Shown: positions 31,258 through 41,251, counted from the first letter of the stretch. The stretch is 64,000 nt of DNA from Enterobacteriaceae endosymbiont of Donacia crassipes (GCF_012569785.1 NZ_CP046202.1:353405-417404); one strand, 5' to 3'. Translations and numbers: made by a program. The notes: generated from the sequence alone by a model not told the origin.

Positions 31258-33714
31258 TTATAAAATTATATGCAATAAATCAGTTAATGCTCCTGCTGCA
31301 GTAACATTATTACCAGCTCCGTATCCTCTTAATACTAATGGATAAGGTTGATAATAATTAGTATAAAAAGCAAAAGAATTTTCTCCATTTTTGATATTAA
31401 AAAATGGATGATTATTATCAATTTGAATAATTTTTACTTTACATATACCTTTTTCATCAATACTTCCTACATAACGTAGAACTTTATTATTTTGTTTTGC
31501 ATATTCAATTTTTTTTATGTAAATTTGATTTATATCTGATAGAGAATTAAAAAAATCTTTCATAGAAAGATTATTGTTTAATTTATTAGGTATAACAGAT
31601 TCAATGATAATATCTTTTAATTCTATATTAAAACCAATTTCTCTAGCTAATATAAGTAATTTTCTTGCTACATCTATACCTGTAAGATCTATACGTGGAT
31701 CTGGTTCTGTAAAACCCATTTTTTGAGCCATTATTATAGATTCAGATAAAATAATTCCTTCTTCTAGTTTGCCAAAAATAAATGATAGCGAACCAGATAA
31801 AATTCCAATAAATTTATTAATTTTATTACCTGTTTGTAATAAATTTTTTAAAGTACTAATAACTGGTAATCCAGCACCAACATTTGTTTCATAATAAAAT
31901 TTTAAATTTAATTTACTTGCTGTTAAACGTATTTGATTATAGTATTCCATACTAGAGGAATTTGCTTTTTTATTAACAGCTATTATATTAAAACCATAGT
32001 TAAAAAAATTGATATATTGATCAGCAATTCTTTGTGAGGAAGTACAATCAATAATAACTGGATTAATTAATTTATATTTATCAATATGTTGTAATAAATA
32101 TTTAATCTGATTTTTATTAAAAGGATGATATTTAATTTTTTTTTGCCAATTTTTAATATTAATTCCATTAAAATCTATTAATGAATATTTTGTATTTAAA
32201 ATACTACAAATTTTTAAAATAATATTTTTTTTTTTAAAATAATTTATATTTTGATGAATTTGTTGTAATAAAGTACTTCCAATACCTCCAGTACCTATAA
32301 TAAAAATTTCTAATATTTTATTTTTATGAAATAAAATTTCATGTGTTATTTTTATAATATTTTTTGCATAGCATTCTTTTATAGCAACAGTAATATAATT
32401 TTGGAAAATATTTTGTGATATACCAAAAATATTGGTTTTTGTTATTTTAAATATTTTTAAAAAATTGGAAATTATATTTTTAGAATAATTAACTTGATTA
32501 ATAATTAAAGTAACTAATGATAATTTTTGAATAATTTTTATAGATTTAATTAAATTATATTTAAATTCTAAATGAAATTCTTCTTCTAACAAATTTTTTA
32601 AATTATTTAAATCTTTATCTAATAAAAATACATTAATATTACAATCTTCAGAAGATTGAGTTATAAAATAAATAGATATTTTAGATTGTAATATAAAAAA
32701 TAATATTTTTGATATAATATTATTTATGTATTTATTTTTATTACCAAAAATATTTAACATTGATATATTTTTTAATTTAGTAATACTTCTTATTTCAGGT
32801 AATAAATATTTAGTCATATCAAAATTTTTAATTAAAGTTCCATTAAATTTAGAATTCATTATATTTTTTATAACACAAGGTATGTTTGTTTTTAACATAG
32901 GTAATAATGTTTTATAATGGATTACCTTAGCACCAAAATATGATAAATTAATTGCTTCTTGATAATTAATAAATTTTAATAATTGTGCATTAGATATAAT
33001 ATTAGGATCTGCAGTATAAATACCATTAACATCAGTCCAAATTTCACAACAACTAGCTTTAAAACAAACAGCCAATACTGTAGCAGAATAATCTGAACCA
33101 TTTCTACCTAATAAAACAGTCTCCTTATTTTTATTAACAGCAGAAAATCCAGGCATTAATATTAAATCAATATTTGACAAATCAATTTTCTTAAGATTTT
33201 TAGAAGTTATAGAAATATCTACTGTTGATTCTAAATAATTACCATAAGCTAATAAGTATTTTTTAGGAGAAATAATATATATTTTGTATTTTTTTATATT
33301 TAATAAAGATTCTAATAAAAGTATAGAAAATTTTTCACCTTGCGATAAAATTTTTGCTTTAATTATATCCGGACAATAATTTATTAATTGAATACCTTGT
33401 AATAGATCTTCTATTCTAGATAATATCTTATTTATTTTATTATGTAAAATAATAATATCTATATTATTAACTTTTTTTTTTAAATCATTAATTAAATTAA
33501 TAAAAAAATCTTTTATATATATAAAAGATTTTTTACAATTTTTTTTTTCTAAATTTTTTTTTATTATTAATTCTAGACTATTAGTAATAGTTGCTGGAGC
33601 AGATAAAACAACAGCTATTTTTTCTTTTTTCAAATAATTATTAATTATATTTGTCACTAATAAAAATTTTTCTGCATTTTTTAATGAAGTTCCACCAAAT
33701 TTTAATACTTTCAT
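31258..33714 (-). CDS. thrA: aspartokinase I / homoserine dehydrogenase I
   Basis: Bifunctional enzyme for the first and third steps from aspartate to threonine. 818 residues (E. coli 820). The kinase part begins with KFGGTSL (5-11) and contains GRNGSDYSA. A central regulatory ACT region (about 310-450) is present but diverged. The dehydrogenase starts near 460 with IIGTGGIGSTL and keeps GILSGSLSFIFG and EPDPRIDLTGIDVARK. Both catalytic halves look intact. The E. coli thr leader peptide is not seen in the upstream 251 bp. Confidence 0.96.
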   Translation of the reverse strand: MKVLKFGGTSLKNAEKFLLVTNIINNYLKKEKIAVVLSAPATITNSLELIIKKNLEKKNCKKSFIYIKDFFINLINDLKKKVNNIDIIILHNKINKILSRIEDLLQGIQLINYCPDIIKAKILSQGEKFSILLLESLLNIKKYKIYIISPKKYLLAYGNYLESTVDISITSKNLKKIDLSNIDLILMPGFSAVNKNKETVLLGRNGSDYSATVLAVCFKASCCEIWTDVNGIYTADPNIISNAQLLKFINYQEAINLSYFGAKVIHYKTLLPMLKTNIPCVIKNIMNSKFNGTLIKNFDMTKYLLPEIRSITKLKNISMLNIFGNKNKYINNIISKILFFILQSKISIYFITQSSEDCNINVFLLDKDLNNLKNLLEEEFHLEFKYNLIKSIKIIQKLSLVTLIINQVNYSKNIISNFLKIFKITKTNIFGISQNIFQNYITVAIKECYAKNIIKITHEILFHKNKILEIFIIGTGGIGSTLLQQIHQNINYFKKKNIILKICSILNTKYSLIDFNGINIKNWQKKIKYHPFNKNQIKYLLQHIDKYKLINPVIIDCTSSQRIADQYINFFNYGFNIIAVNKKANSSSMEYYNQIRLTASKLNLKFYYETNVGAGLPVISTLKNLLQTGNKINKFIGILSGSLSFIFGKLEEGIILSESIIMAQKMGFTEPDPRIDLTGIDVARKLLILAREIGFNIELKDIIIESVIPNKLNNNLSMKDFFNSLSDINQIYIKKIEYAKQNNKVLRYVGSIDEKGICKVKIIQIDNNHPFFNIKNGENSFAFYTNYYQPYPLVLRGYGAGNNVTAAGALTDLLHIIL

Positions 33715-33965
33715 ATTATTAAACCTATATCAATTCATAAAATATAAAAATATAAATAATTAAATATTTATGGTTTTTATAAAATAAATATACATTAATA
33801 CAATTATTATTAATATTAAAATATTAAATTTATTTTATATAAATTATTAGTTAAAACTAATTTATATTTTAATGTATAGATTAATTATATTAATTATTTG
33901 TTTTTAAAATAAATAATTTTTTAAAAAAAATAAATTTACATGAAATTAAATATTAATAAATTATT

Positions 33966-36218
33966 TTAATAATTATTTTTGATAAAAATATCTTTAATAT
34001 TTTTTATATTTTTATAAAAAAAACCTTTTTTACCTTTTAATGAATAAAATTTTTTTATTTCTTCATAATTTAATATAAACTGTTCTTTATTAGTTTTTAT
34101 ATAAATCATAGAATTTTTATTAATACAAAATATCCATTTTAATTTATCTTTATTTTGGATAAAATCTTTTTTATTAATAAAAATTAATCTACTTCCTTTT
34201 CCTTTAGATAATTTAGGAATTTCATTAATTGAAAATAATAAAAATCTATTTAATAGAGATATAGTTAAAATTTTAGTATTTTTATTTTTAATGACTAAAG
34301 GTGATAATATTTCTGCATTTTTAGATAAAATCATAGATAATTTTCCATTTCTATTACATGCAATTAAATCATGAAATTTACATATAAAACCGTAACCTGA
34401 ACTAGAAGATAAAATAATTTCTTTATTAGAAGATTCCATTAATAAACTTTTAATTATAGATCCTTTAGAAATGTTTAATTTAGCATTTAAAGGTTCTCCT
34501 TGACTTCTTGCTGCAGGTAATGAATGTGTATCAATACTATAACTACGTCCAGTAGAATCTAAAACTACTATAGTTTGATTTTTTTTTCCTTTTACAGAAA
34601 GTAAAAATGAATCTCCAGATTTATAATTAAGGTTTAATGGATCTATAGTATGTCCTTTTGCACATCTAATCCATCCCATTTTAGACAAAATAATTGTTAT
34701 AGGTTCACTTAAAATTAATTCTGATTCATTTAATAATTTTGCTTCTTTTCTTTTTTTTAAAATTGAACGACGATCATCATTATAATAATTAGATAATAAT
34801 GATATTTCTTTTTTTAATAAAATATTAATTTTTTTTTCTGAAGATAATATTTGTATAATATTTTTATATTCTATTTCTAATTTTCTTTTTTTATTTTTTA
34901 AATTTTTTTCTTCTATAAATGAAATAGAACGTAATTTAAAATTAAGTAAAGTTTCTATTTGTAAATTAGTTAAATTAAATTGTTTTTGAAAAATAGGTTT
35001 AGGATCTATATTTAGACGAATAATTCTAATAAATTTTTCTAAATTTGAATATACAATTAGTAATCCTTCTATAATATGTAATTTTTGAATTATTTTTTCT
35101 AAATAAAAATGTAAACGTTTTTTTACTATTATTTTTCTAAATAAAATCCATTCTGATAATATTTCTATCAAGTTTTTTACAGCTGGTTTATTATTTAAAC
35201 CAATCATATTTAAATTAATACGATAACTTTTTTCTAAATCAGTAATAAAAAATAAATGCAACATAATTTGTTCAATTTTTAAATAATTAAAATTATTACG
35301 AATAAAAATAACTATTCGTGTAGGATTTTCATAATCAGATTCATCTCTAATATCCTCAATCATTGGTAATTTTTTATTTCTCATTTGTGTAGTAATTTGT
35401 TCAATAATACGTATTCCTGAAATTTGATAAGGTAATGATGTAATAATTATTGAATTATTTTTAATTTTCCATATTGCTCTCAATTTAATTGAACCTTTAC
35501 CTTTTTCATATATTTTATATATTTCATCTTTAGATGTTATAATTTCACTTCCTGTAGGAAAATCTGGACCTTGTATTGTATTTAAAAGTTCATTTAATGA
35601 AATTTGAGGATTATCAATAAGTTGAATTATTGCACTAGATATTTCTTTAATATTATGTGGAGGTATATCTGTTGCCATACCTACTGCTATTCCTGTTGAT
35701 CCATTTAAAATAATATTAGGTAAACATGCAGGTAATATTTTAGGTTCTAATAATGTACCATCAAAATTAGGAATAAGATCAACAGTACCTTTTTCTATTT
35801 CATTTAATAAAATATTAGAATATTTAGATAAACGAGATTCTGTATACCTCATTGCTGCAAATGATTTTGGATCATCTTGAGCTCCCCAATTACCTTGACC
35901 TTCTATTAATGGATATCTATAAGAAAAAGTTTGTGCCATTAAAACCATCGCTTCATAACATGCTATATCTCCATGAGGATGATATTTACCTATTACATCA
36001 CCAATAGTTCTAGCAGATTTTTTATATTTAGATGAAGATTTTAATCCTAATTCAGACATAGAATATATAATTCTTCTTTGAACTGGTTTTAATCCATCTC
36101 CAATATGTGGTAATGCTCTATCAGATATTACATAAATAGAATAATTTAAATATGCATTTTCTGCGAATTTATCTAATTGTATAGATTCTATTATATTTTT
36201 TTTTAATAATTTATTCAT
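33966..36218 (-). CDS. parC: topoisomerase IV subunit A
   Basis: DNA-cleaving subunit of topoisomerase IV, which decatenates sister chromosomes with ParE. 750 residues (E. coli ParC 752; much shorter than GyrA), and the sequence follows ParC throughout, including [15 protein letters not shown] and LSKGKGSRL in the C-terminal beta-propeller. The active tyrosine is Tyr125 in AAMRYTESR. In the quinolone-resistance region the residue matching E. coli Ser80 is Ile85 ([12 protein letters not shown]). It is divergent from aroF across about 200 bp. Confidence 0.96.
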   Translation of the reverse strand: MNKLLKKNIIESIQLDKFAENAYLNYSIYVISDRALPHIGDGLKPVQRRIIYSMSELGLKSSSKYKKSARTIGDVIGKYHPHGDIACYEAMVLMAQTFSYRYPLIEGQGNWGAQDDPKSFAAMRYTESRLSKYSNILLNEIEKGTVDLIPNFDGTLLEPKILPACLPNIILNGSTGIAVGMATDIPPHNIKEISSAIIQLIDNPQISLNELLNTIQGPDFPTGSEIITSKDEIYKIYEKGKGSIKLRAIWKIKNNSIIITSLPYQISGIRIIEQITTQMRNKKLPMIEDIRDESDYENPTRIVIFIRNNFNYLKIEQIMLHLFFITDLEKSYRINLNMIGLNNKPAVKNLIEILSEWILFRKIIVKKRLHFYLEKIIQKLHIIEGLLIVYSNLEKFIRIIRLNIDPKPIFQKQFNLTNLQIETLLNFKLRSISFIEEKNLKNKKRKLEIEYKNIIQILSSEKKINILLKKEISLLSNYYNDDRRSILKKRKEAKLLNESELILSEPITIILSKMGWIRCAKGHTIDPLNLNYKSGDSFLLSVKGKKNQTIVVLDSTGRSYSIDTHSLPAARSQGEPLNAKLNISKGSIIKSLLMESSNKEIILSSSSGYGFICKFHDLIACNRNGKLSMILSKNAEILSPLVIKNKNTKILTISLLNRFLLFSINEIPKLSKGKGSRLIFINKKDFIQNKDKLKWIFCINKNSMIYIKTNKEQFILNYEEIKKFYSLKGKKGFFYKNIKNIKDIFIKNNY

Positions 36219-36251
36219 TTGATATTTCCTAATAAAAATGTTTATATAAAA

Positions 36252-36295
36252 AATATTTTAATTATAAATAATATTTATAATATTTTAATTATAAA
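36252..36295. repeat. 17-bp direct repeat between parC and aroF
   Basis: AATATTTTAATTATAAA occurs twice, at 36252-36268 and 36279-36295, a period of 27 bases, in the divergent promoter region between parC and aroF. It may be a duplicated operator or just a local slippage duplication; it does not match the TyrR box of E. coli. Confidence 0.45.
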
Positions 36296-36415
36296 AAAAT
36301 TATTTTTATTTTTAATTTATATTTTAAAAAATTTAAATATGAATTTTATTGAATTTGATAGAATAAATATGTTATTTTTATGCAATAAAATTTTTATATA
36401 TATGGATATTTTATT

Positions 36416-37492
36416 ATGCAAAAAAATAATTTTGATAATAAAAATAATTTAATTACTCCAAAAGAATTAAAAAATAAATTACCAATATCTCAAGATATTA
36501 AAAATAATATATTAATATCACGTAAAATTATATCAAACATTATTAATGGCAAAGATTGTAGACTTTTAATTGTTTGTGGACCATGTTCTATACATAATAT
36601 TGAAGAAACTATAGAATATGGAAATTTATTAAAAAATTTATCTTTAAAATTAAAAAAAAATATATATTTTGTTATGCGAGTATATTTTGAAAAACCTAGA
36701 ACAATTTTAGGATGGAAAGGGTTAATTAATGATCCATACATGAATCAAACTTTTAATATAAATAAAGGATTATATTTAGCCCGTAAATTATTAATAAGAT
36801 TAGCTACAAAAAATATATTATTAGCAACTGAAATATTAAATCCTAATACATTTCAATATATAGATGATTTATTAAGTTGGGTGGCTATTGGAGCTCGTAC
36901 AGTAGAATCTCAAATTCATAGAGAAATAGCTTCTTTAATTAATATTCCTGTAGGATTTAAAAACAATACAAATGGTGATATTAATGCAGCTATTAATGCT
37001 ATCCAAGCATCAGCTATAGAACATCATTTTATTAGTTTAAATCAAAATGGAAAATCATATATAGTTAATACTATAGGAAATAAAAATTGTCATATTATCT
37101 TAAGAGGAGGTAAAAAACCTAATTATTACAAACATAATATAATAAAATGTGAAAAAATTTTATTAAATATCGGATTAAAATCTAAAATAATGATAGATTG
37201 TAATCATGGAAATTCTAATAAAGATTATAAAAAACAAATTTTAGTTATTAAATCAATAATTTCTCAAATTAAAGAAGGAAATATATCTATTATAGGAATA
37301 ATGATAGAAAGTTATATTAATCAAGGAAATCAAATTTTAAATCTTAAAAATAATAAAAAATTAAAATATGGAATTTCAATCACAGATGGATGTTTAGATT
37401 TTAAATCTACAGAAAAGATTTTATTACAAATAAATAATGAATTAGATTTAATACTTAAAACACGTTTTTTTAAAAAAAAAAATAATCATTAA
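36416..37492 (+). CDS. aroF: DAHP synthase (AroF type)
   Basis: First step of the shikimate pathway: phosphoenolpyruvate plus erythrose 4-phosphate to DAHP. 358 residues (E. coli AroF 356). Active-site residues are kept: VCGPCSIHN (metal cysteine), RVYFEKPRT, DCNHGNSNKDY (metal His), MIESYINQGNQ (metal Glu) and SITDGC (metal Asp). The AroF isozyme is assigned from the MQK start and from the position 18 bases before tyrA, as in the E. coli aroF-tyrA operon. No TyrR box is evident upstream. Confidence 0.92.
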   Translation: MQKNNFDNKNNLITPKELKNKLPISQDIKNNILISRKIISNIINGKDCRLLIVCGPCSIHNIEETIEYGNLLKNLSLKLKKNIYFVMRVYFEKPRTILGWKGLINDPYMNQTFNINKGLYLARKLLIRLATKNILLATEILNPNTFQYIDDLLSWVAIGARTVESQIHREIASLINIPVGFKNNTNGDINAAINAIQASAIEHHFISLNQNGKSYIVNTIGNKNCHIILRGGKKPNYYKHNIIKCEKILLNIGLKSKIMIDCNHGNSNKDYKKQILVIKSIISQIKEGNISIIGIMIESYINQGNQILNLKNNKKLKYGISITDGCLDFKSTEKILLQINNELDLILKTRFFKKKNNH

Positions 37493-37510
37493 ATATAAAT
37501 TTAAAATAAT

Positions 37511-38584
37511 ATGCTAAATAAAATAAATTTATTACGTAATCAAATTGATGCTTTAGACATACAATTATTAAATATTTTAAAAAAAAGATTAAATTTAGTA
37601 AAACAAATTGGATTAATAAAATATAAAAATGGATTACCTATTTGTTTCCCAGAAAGAGAAAAAAATATTATTAAATTAAGAAGACAAGAAGCAAAACAAA
37701 AAGGAATATCTCCTGATTTTATAGAAGATATATTATATCGTATAATTAGTGAATCATACCTTCATGAAAAAAATAAAATATTTAAAAATTTACAACCTAA
37801 TTTTCCTACAATACTTATTATTAGTAATAATAAAATAGGTTCTTTTTTTCAAAAAATGTTAATATTAACGGGATATAATATTAATTATATGGAAGAAAAA
37901 AATTTAAATATAAATAATATAGATTCCATATTTATGGATATAGGTATGATTATTATTGATGTATCTATTTCTTTTTTAAAAAAAATTATTAAAAAATTAT
38001 TAATTTTACCTAAAAATTGTATTTTAGTTGATTTATCTTCTACTAAACAAATTTCTTTTAAACTAATACTTAAAATATATAAAGGACCTGTTCTTGGTTT
38101 ATATCCATTATTTAATATAAAAAAGAATTTTTTTTTAAAAGAATCAATAATGTATTGTCATGGACATAATAAAAAACTTTATTTTTGGTTTTTAAAGCAA
38201 ATAAAAGTTTGGGGAATAACTATTTATAATATTGATGTTATAAAACATGATCAATATCTATTTTTTATAGAATCATTAAAATATTTTTTTGTATTTACAT
38301 ATATAACTTTATTATCTGAAAATAAAATCTCATTAAGTAAAATATCTATTTTATCACAACCTATACATGATTTAAATTTATTTATTTTAAAAAATTTTTT
38401 TATTTATGATATACAATTATATATAAATCTTATTTTAAAATTTAAAAATAATAAAGAAAAGATTAAAAAATATTTAATTTGTATAAATAACTTATTTTTT
38501 TTAATTAAAAATAATAAAATAAATAAAATAGAAAATATTTTTAAGAAAATACAAAATTTATTAAAAAATAATATTAAAAATTAG
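37511..38584 (+). CDS. tyrA: TyrA: intact chorismate mutase, degraded prephenate dehydrogenase
   Basis: In E. coli TyrA turns chorismate into prephenate and then oxidises it to 4-hydroxyphenylpyruvate. The 357-residue protein (E. coli 373) aligns end to end. The mutase domain (1-90) keeps Arg9, Arg26, Lys37 and Glu50 of PEREKN. The dehydrogenase domain is damaged: the NAD-binding glycine motif GGGGQMG is ISNNKIG (104-110), the catalytic histidine of GLHPMF is Tyr198 (GLYPLF), and the position of the prephenate-binding Arg294 is Asn295. So it probably works only as a chorismate mutase. A strong hairpin follows the stop. Confidence 0.9.
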   Translation: MLNKINLLRNQIDALDIQLLNILKKRLNLVKQIGLIKYKNGLPICFPEREKNIIKLRRQEAKQKGISPDFIEDILYRIISESYLHEKNKIFKNLQPNFPTILIISNNKIGSFFQKMLILTGYNINYMEEKNLNINNIDSIFMDIGMIIIDVSISFLKKIIKKLLILPKNCILVDLSSTKQISFKLILKIYKGPVLGLYPLFNIKKNFFLKESIMYCHGHNKKLYFWFLKQIKVWGITIYNIDVIKHDQYLFFIESLKYFFVFTYITLLSENKISLSKISILSQPIHDLNLFILKNFFIYDIQLYINLILKFKNNKEKIKKYLICINNLFFLIKNNKINKIENIFKKIQNLLKNNIKN

Positions 38585-38609
38585 ATTTTAAATTAATGAT
38601 AAAAATATT

Positions 38610-38643
38610 AAAAACTTAATATTAAAAAATATTAAGTTTTTTT
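38610..38643 (+). terminator. tyrA / bamD bidirectional terminator
   Basis: A perfect 14-bp stem, AAAAACTTAATATT (38610-38623) with AATATTAAGTTTTT (38628-38641) and loop AAAA, is followed by more T. It lies between the convergent tyrA and bamD stops, so it can serve both strands. Confidence 0.65.
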
Positions 38644-38652
38644 ATTATAGTA

Positions 38653-39378
38653 TTAAAAATTGTTAAGTTTTAATTTATTTAAAGAATTATTTAAAATTTT
38701 TTTTATTATATTAGTATTAATATCATTATACGGACTATTTTTTAAAAAAATTAAACATCTATTAATTGTTGATATATATTTTTTTTTTTGATAAAGAAAT
38801 TTAATAATATTTAAATCAAAATTTTTAATACGTTGGTTCATGTGAATTAATTTTTTTTTTAAAAAAGGAATATAAATACTATTTGGATATTTTTTAAAAA
38901 ATATTTTTGTATCATTAATAGCCAACTGAGTATAAAATGGATTACAATTTTTTCGATTAATTTTAAATAAATTTTGTATTTTACTATTTGTATCTAAAGA
39001 TATCTCTGTTATTATTTTAATATAAAAAATATAACTCATAAATGCAGAATGATCATATAATTGTATAAATTCATCTATTAATTCTAAAACAATCAAAAAA
39101 TTATGTTCTAAATAATTTAAATAAATTAAAGAAATTAAAATTTTTTCAGTATATATATTATTTGGATAATTAATATATAAATTATTAAATTTTAATAAAG
39201 CTTGATCATATTTTTTTTCAGATAATAATTTTATAGCATTTATATATTCTTCTTTTAAAGGAATATCAAAATATCTTTGCTCATATGTATATTTATCATA
39301 TTTACAATTAACTGTAATTAATAATATTAATATTAATATATTAATTAAAACTATTTTTTTATTTATAAAATTTTTCAT
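38653..39378 (-). CDS. bamD: outer membrane assembly lipoprotein BamD
   Basis: Essential lipoprotein of the Bam complex, which inserts beta-barrels in the outer membrane. 241 residues (E. coli 245). It starts with a hydrophobic signal and a lipobox-like TVNC (Cys25), followed by TPR-type helices. The segment FKINRKNCNPFYTQLA and KKYPNSIY align with the matching E. coli region (FGVDRSDRDP, RGYPNSQY). The neighbour is rluD, divergent, as in E. coli. Sequence divergence is high, but length, signal, key segments and synteny agree. Confidence 0.88.
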   Translation of the reverse strand: MKNFINKKIVLINILILILLITVNCKYDKYTYEQRYFDIPLKEEYINAIKLLSEKKYDQALLKFNNLYINYPNNIYTEKILISLIYLNYLEHNFLIVLELIDEFIQLYDHSAFMSYIFYIKIITEISLDTNSKIQNLFKINRKNCNPFYTQLAINDTKIFFKKYPNSIYIPFLKKKLIHMNQRIKNFDLNIIKFLYQKKKYISTINRCLIFLKNSPYNDINTNIIKKILNNSLNKLKLNNF

Positions 39379-39441
39379 TTTTTTAAATTTATTATAATAT
39401 TATATATTAAATATAATCTATAATTTATAAATCTTAAATAA

Positions 39442-40388
39442 ATGAAAAATATTAATTTAACTTTTAAAGTTAATCTTTTATATAATAAAAAAAGATTAGA
39501 TTTTTTCCTTAAAGAAAAAATATTACAATGTTCTAGAACACAAATAAAAAAATTAATACTTTGTAATAAAGTTCAAATTAATTATAAAATTATTAATATA
39601 CCTAAAAAAAAATTTTTTTAGGAGACATAATTAAAATTAATACTTTTATTTTAAATAAAAAAATAATATGGAAAGCACAAAATATACCATTAGATATAAT
39701 TTATGAAGATCGATATATTTTAGTTATTAATAAAAAATCTAATATTGTAGTACATCCTGGTAATAAAAATATAGATAATACTATATTTAATTCAATAATA
39801 TATTATTATCCACATGCAAGAGATATACCTAGAGCAGGTATTGTACATAGATTAGATAAAAATACTACTGGATTGATGATAATAGCAAAAAATATTTATT
39901 CTTATTTTTTTTTAAAACAAGAATTAAAAAAACATAATATAATTAGAAATTATGAAGCTATTGTTAATGGGATTATTAAAAATAATAATATTATAGATTA
40001 CCCAATAAAACGTATATATAAAAAAAATAATATTTGCATGAATGTACATCCATTAGGTAAATCAGCAATAACAAAAATTTTTATAAAAAATATTTTTCAA
40101 AATCATACTCATTTAAAAGTTCAATTAAAAACAGGTAGAACTCATCAAATTAGAGTTCATTTATCATATATTAAACATAGTATTGTTGGTGATCAGATTT
40201 ATAAAAATTATATTAACAATATTAAATTTTATGAAAAAAAAATTAGTAAAATAATTAAAAGACAAGCTTTACATGCACGTTGTATTAAATTTATACACCC
40301 ATTCTATAATATATTAATAAAATTAAATACAATTTTACCAAATGATATAAATAATTTGATTAATTTTTTAAAAAATGTTAATATATAA
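39442..40388 (+). pseudogene. rluD: RluD 23S rRNA pseudouridine synthase with a -1 frameshift in a homopolymer
   Basis: RluD makes pseudouridines 1911, 1915 and 1917 in helix 69 of 23S rRNA. Reading from 39442 gives the S4-like domain (RLDFFLKEKI ... KLILCNKVQINY) and stops at TAG 39619-39621, straight after a run of nine A and seven T (39604-39619). One base more in that run would join it to the second frame, which reads LGDIIKINTF, then INKKSNIVVHPG, the catalytic HRLDKNTTGL and KTGRTHQIRVHLSY to 40388. Everything else is intact, so this may be a gene rescued by polymerase slippage, a recent pseudogene, or a sequencing error. Synteny with bamD is as in E. coli. Confidence 0.85.
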
Positions 40389-40391
40389 TTT

Positions 40392-40422
40392 AAAACTTTT
40401 AATTTTTTATATTAAAAGTTTT
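40392..40422 (+). terminator. hairpin after rluD
   Basis: A perfect 12-bp stem, AAAACTTTTAAT (40392-40403) with ATTAAAAGTTTT (40411-40422) and a seven-base loop, starts three bases after the rluD stop. It has a single G:C pair and no clear T tail, so termination strength is uncertain. Confidence 0.45.
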
Positions 40423-40456
40423 GATATAAAATTAACAAATTTTTTTAAAAAATAGT

Positions 40457-40487
40457 TTGACTTTAAATATCTAGTAAAATAGATATT
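40457..40487 (+). promoter_or_regulatory. dsbA promoter-like region with hairpin
   Basis: TTGACT (40457-40462) is followed after 17 bases by TAGATA (40480-40485), a good -35 and a weak -10. An 8-bp inverted repeat, AATATCTA and TAGATATT with a six-base loop, overlaps the spacer and -10 (40466-40487). It lies 43-73 bases before the dsbA start. Confidence 0.35.
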
Positions 40488-40529
40488 AAATCATATTAAT
40501 CTTATATTTTAATTAAGAGTTATAAAACT

Positions 40530-41210
40530 ATGATAAATATAAAAAAAAAATGTGTATTATTTTTTAGTATATTATTTTTAGTATTAGTTACATCTAATAA
40601 TTGTTTTGCATATAGAAATCCACCAAAAGAACCTTTTTACGAAAAATTAACAAAAGAAAATCAATTATTATATAAAAAAGAATTTGGTAATAAACCAGTT
40701 ATAATTGAATTTTTTTCATTTTTATGTCCTCATTGTTATGAATTTTATAAAAATATTAATAAAAAAATTTTTATAAATAAAATTCCTAAAAATATTAAAA
40801 TTATAAGAATTCATTATAGTAAAATGGGGCAAGAAAATGGATTTGCTACTTTATTAGGTTATACATGGGTTGTTGCTAAAATATTAAATGTAGAAAATAA
40901 AGTTATGGGTCCTATTTTTGATGGTATCCATAATACTGAAACCATTCATGATTATAAATCTATAAAAAAACTTTTTATAAAAATTACAGGTATAACTAGT
41001 AATGTATTTGATGCGGCATGGAATAGTAATATAGCAAAAACATTATTTGAAAAAGAATACGATTTAGTTGAAAAACTTGATATACATTTAGTTCCAGATA
41101 TTTATATTAATAATAAATATGTAATTAATTTATCATCATTATATGATACTTATGAAAATAATCTTTATTCACACTATATAGATTTAGTATTAAAACTTTT
41201 AAAAAAATAA
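40530..41210 (+). CDS. dsbA: thiol:disulfide oxidoreductase DsbA
   Basis: Periplasmic enzyme that puts disulfide bonds into exported proteins. 226 residues (E. coli precursor 208). A signal peptide (1-27) ends at CFA. The thioredoxin-fold active site FFSFLCPHCYEF has Cys66 and Cys69, and the cis-proline is Pro189 in LVPDIYINNKYVIN. An AGAG ribosome-binding site precedes the start. In E. coli dsbA is two genes from polA; here they are adjacent. It needs DsbB for reoxidation, which is not in the window. Confidence 0.93.
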   Translation: MINIKKKCVLFFSILFLVLVTSNNCFAYRNPPKEPFYEKLTKENQLLYKKEFGNKPVIIEFFSFLCPHCYEFYKNINKKIFINKIPKNIKIIRIHYSKMGQENGFATLLGYTWVVAKILNVENKVMGPIFDGIHNTETIHDYKSIKKLFIKITGITSNVFDAAWNSNIAKTLFEKEYDLVEKLDIHLVPDIYINNKYVINLSSLYDTYENNLYSHYIDLVLKLLKK

Positions 41211-41251
41211 ATTTTTTTTTAAAAAAAGATTTAATTTAGTAATATAAATAT

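Noticed and set aside
36219-36452. 77-codon plus-strand ORF in the parC-aroF gap
   Set aside because: Composition is that of random AT-rich sequence (Ile, Leu, Phe, Asn, Lys), it overlaps the aroF start in another frame, and it has no recognisable motif.
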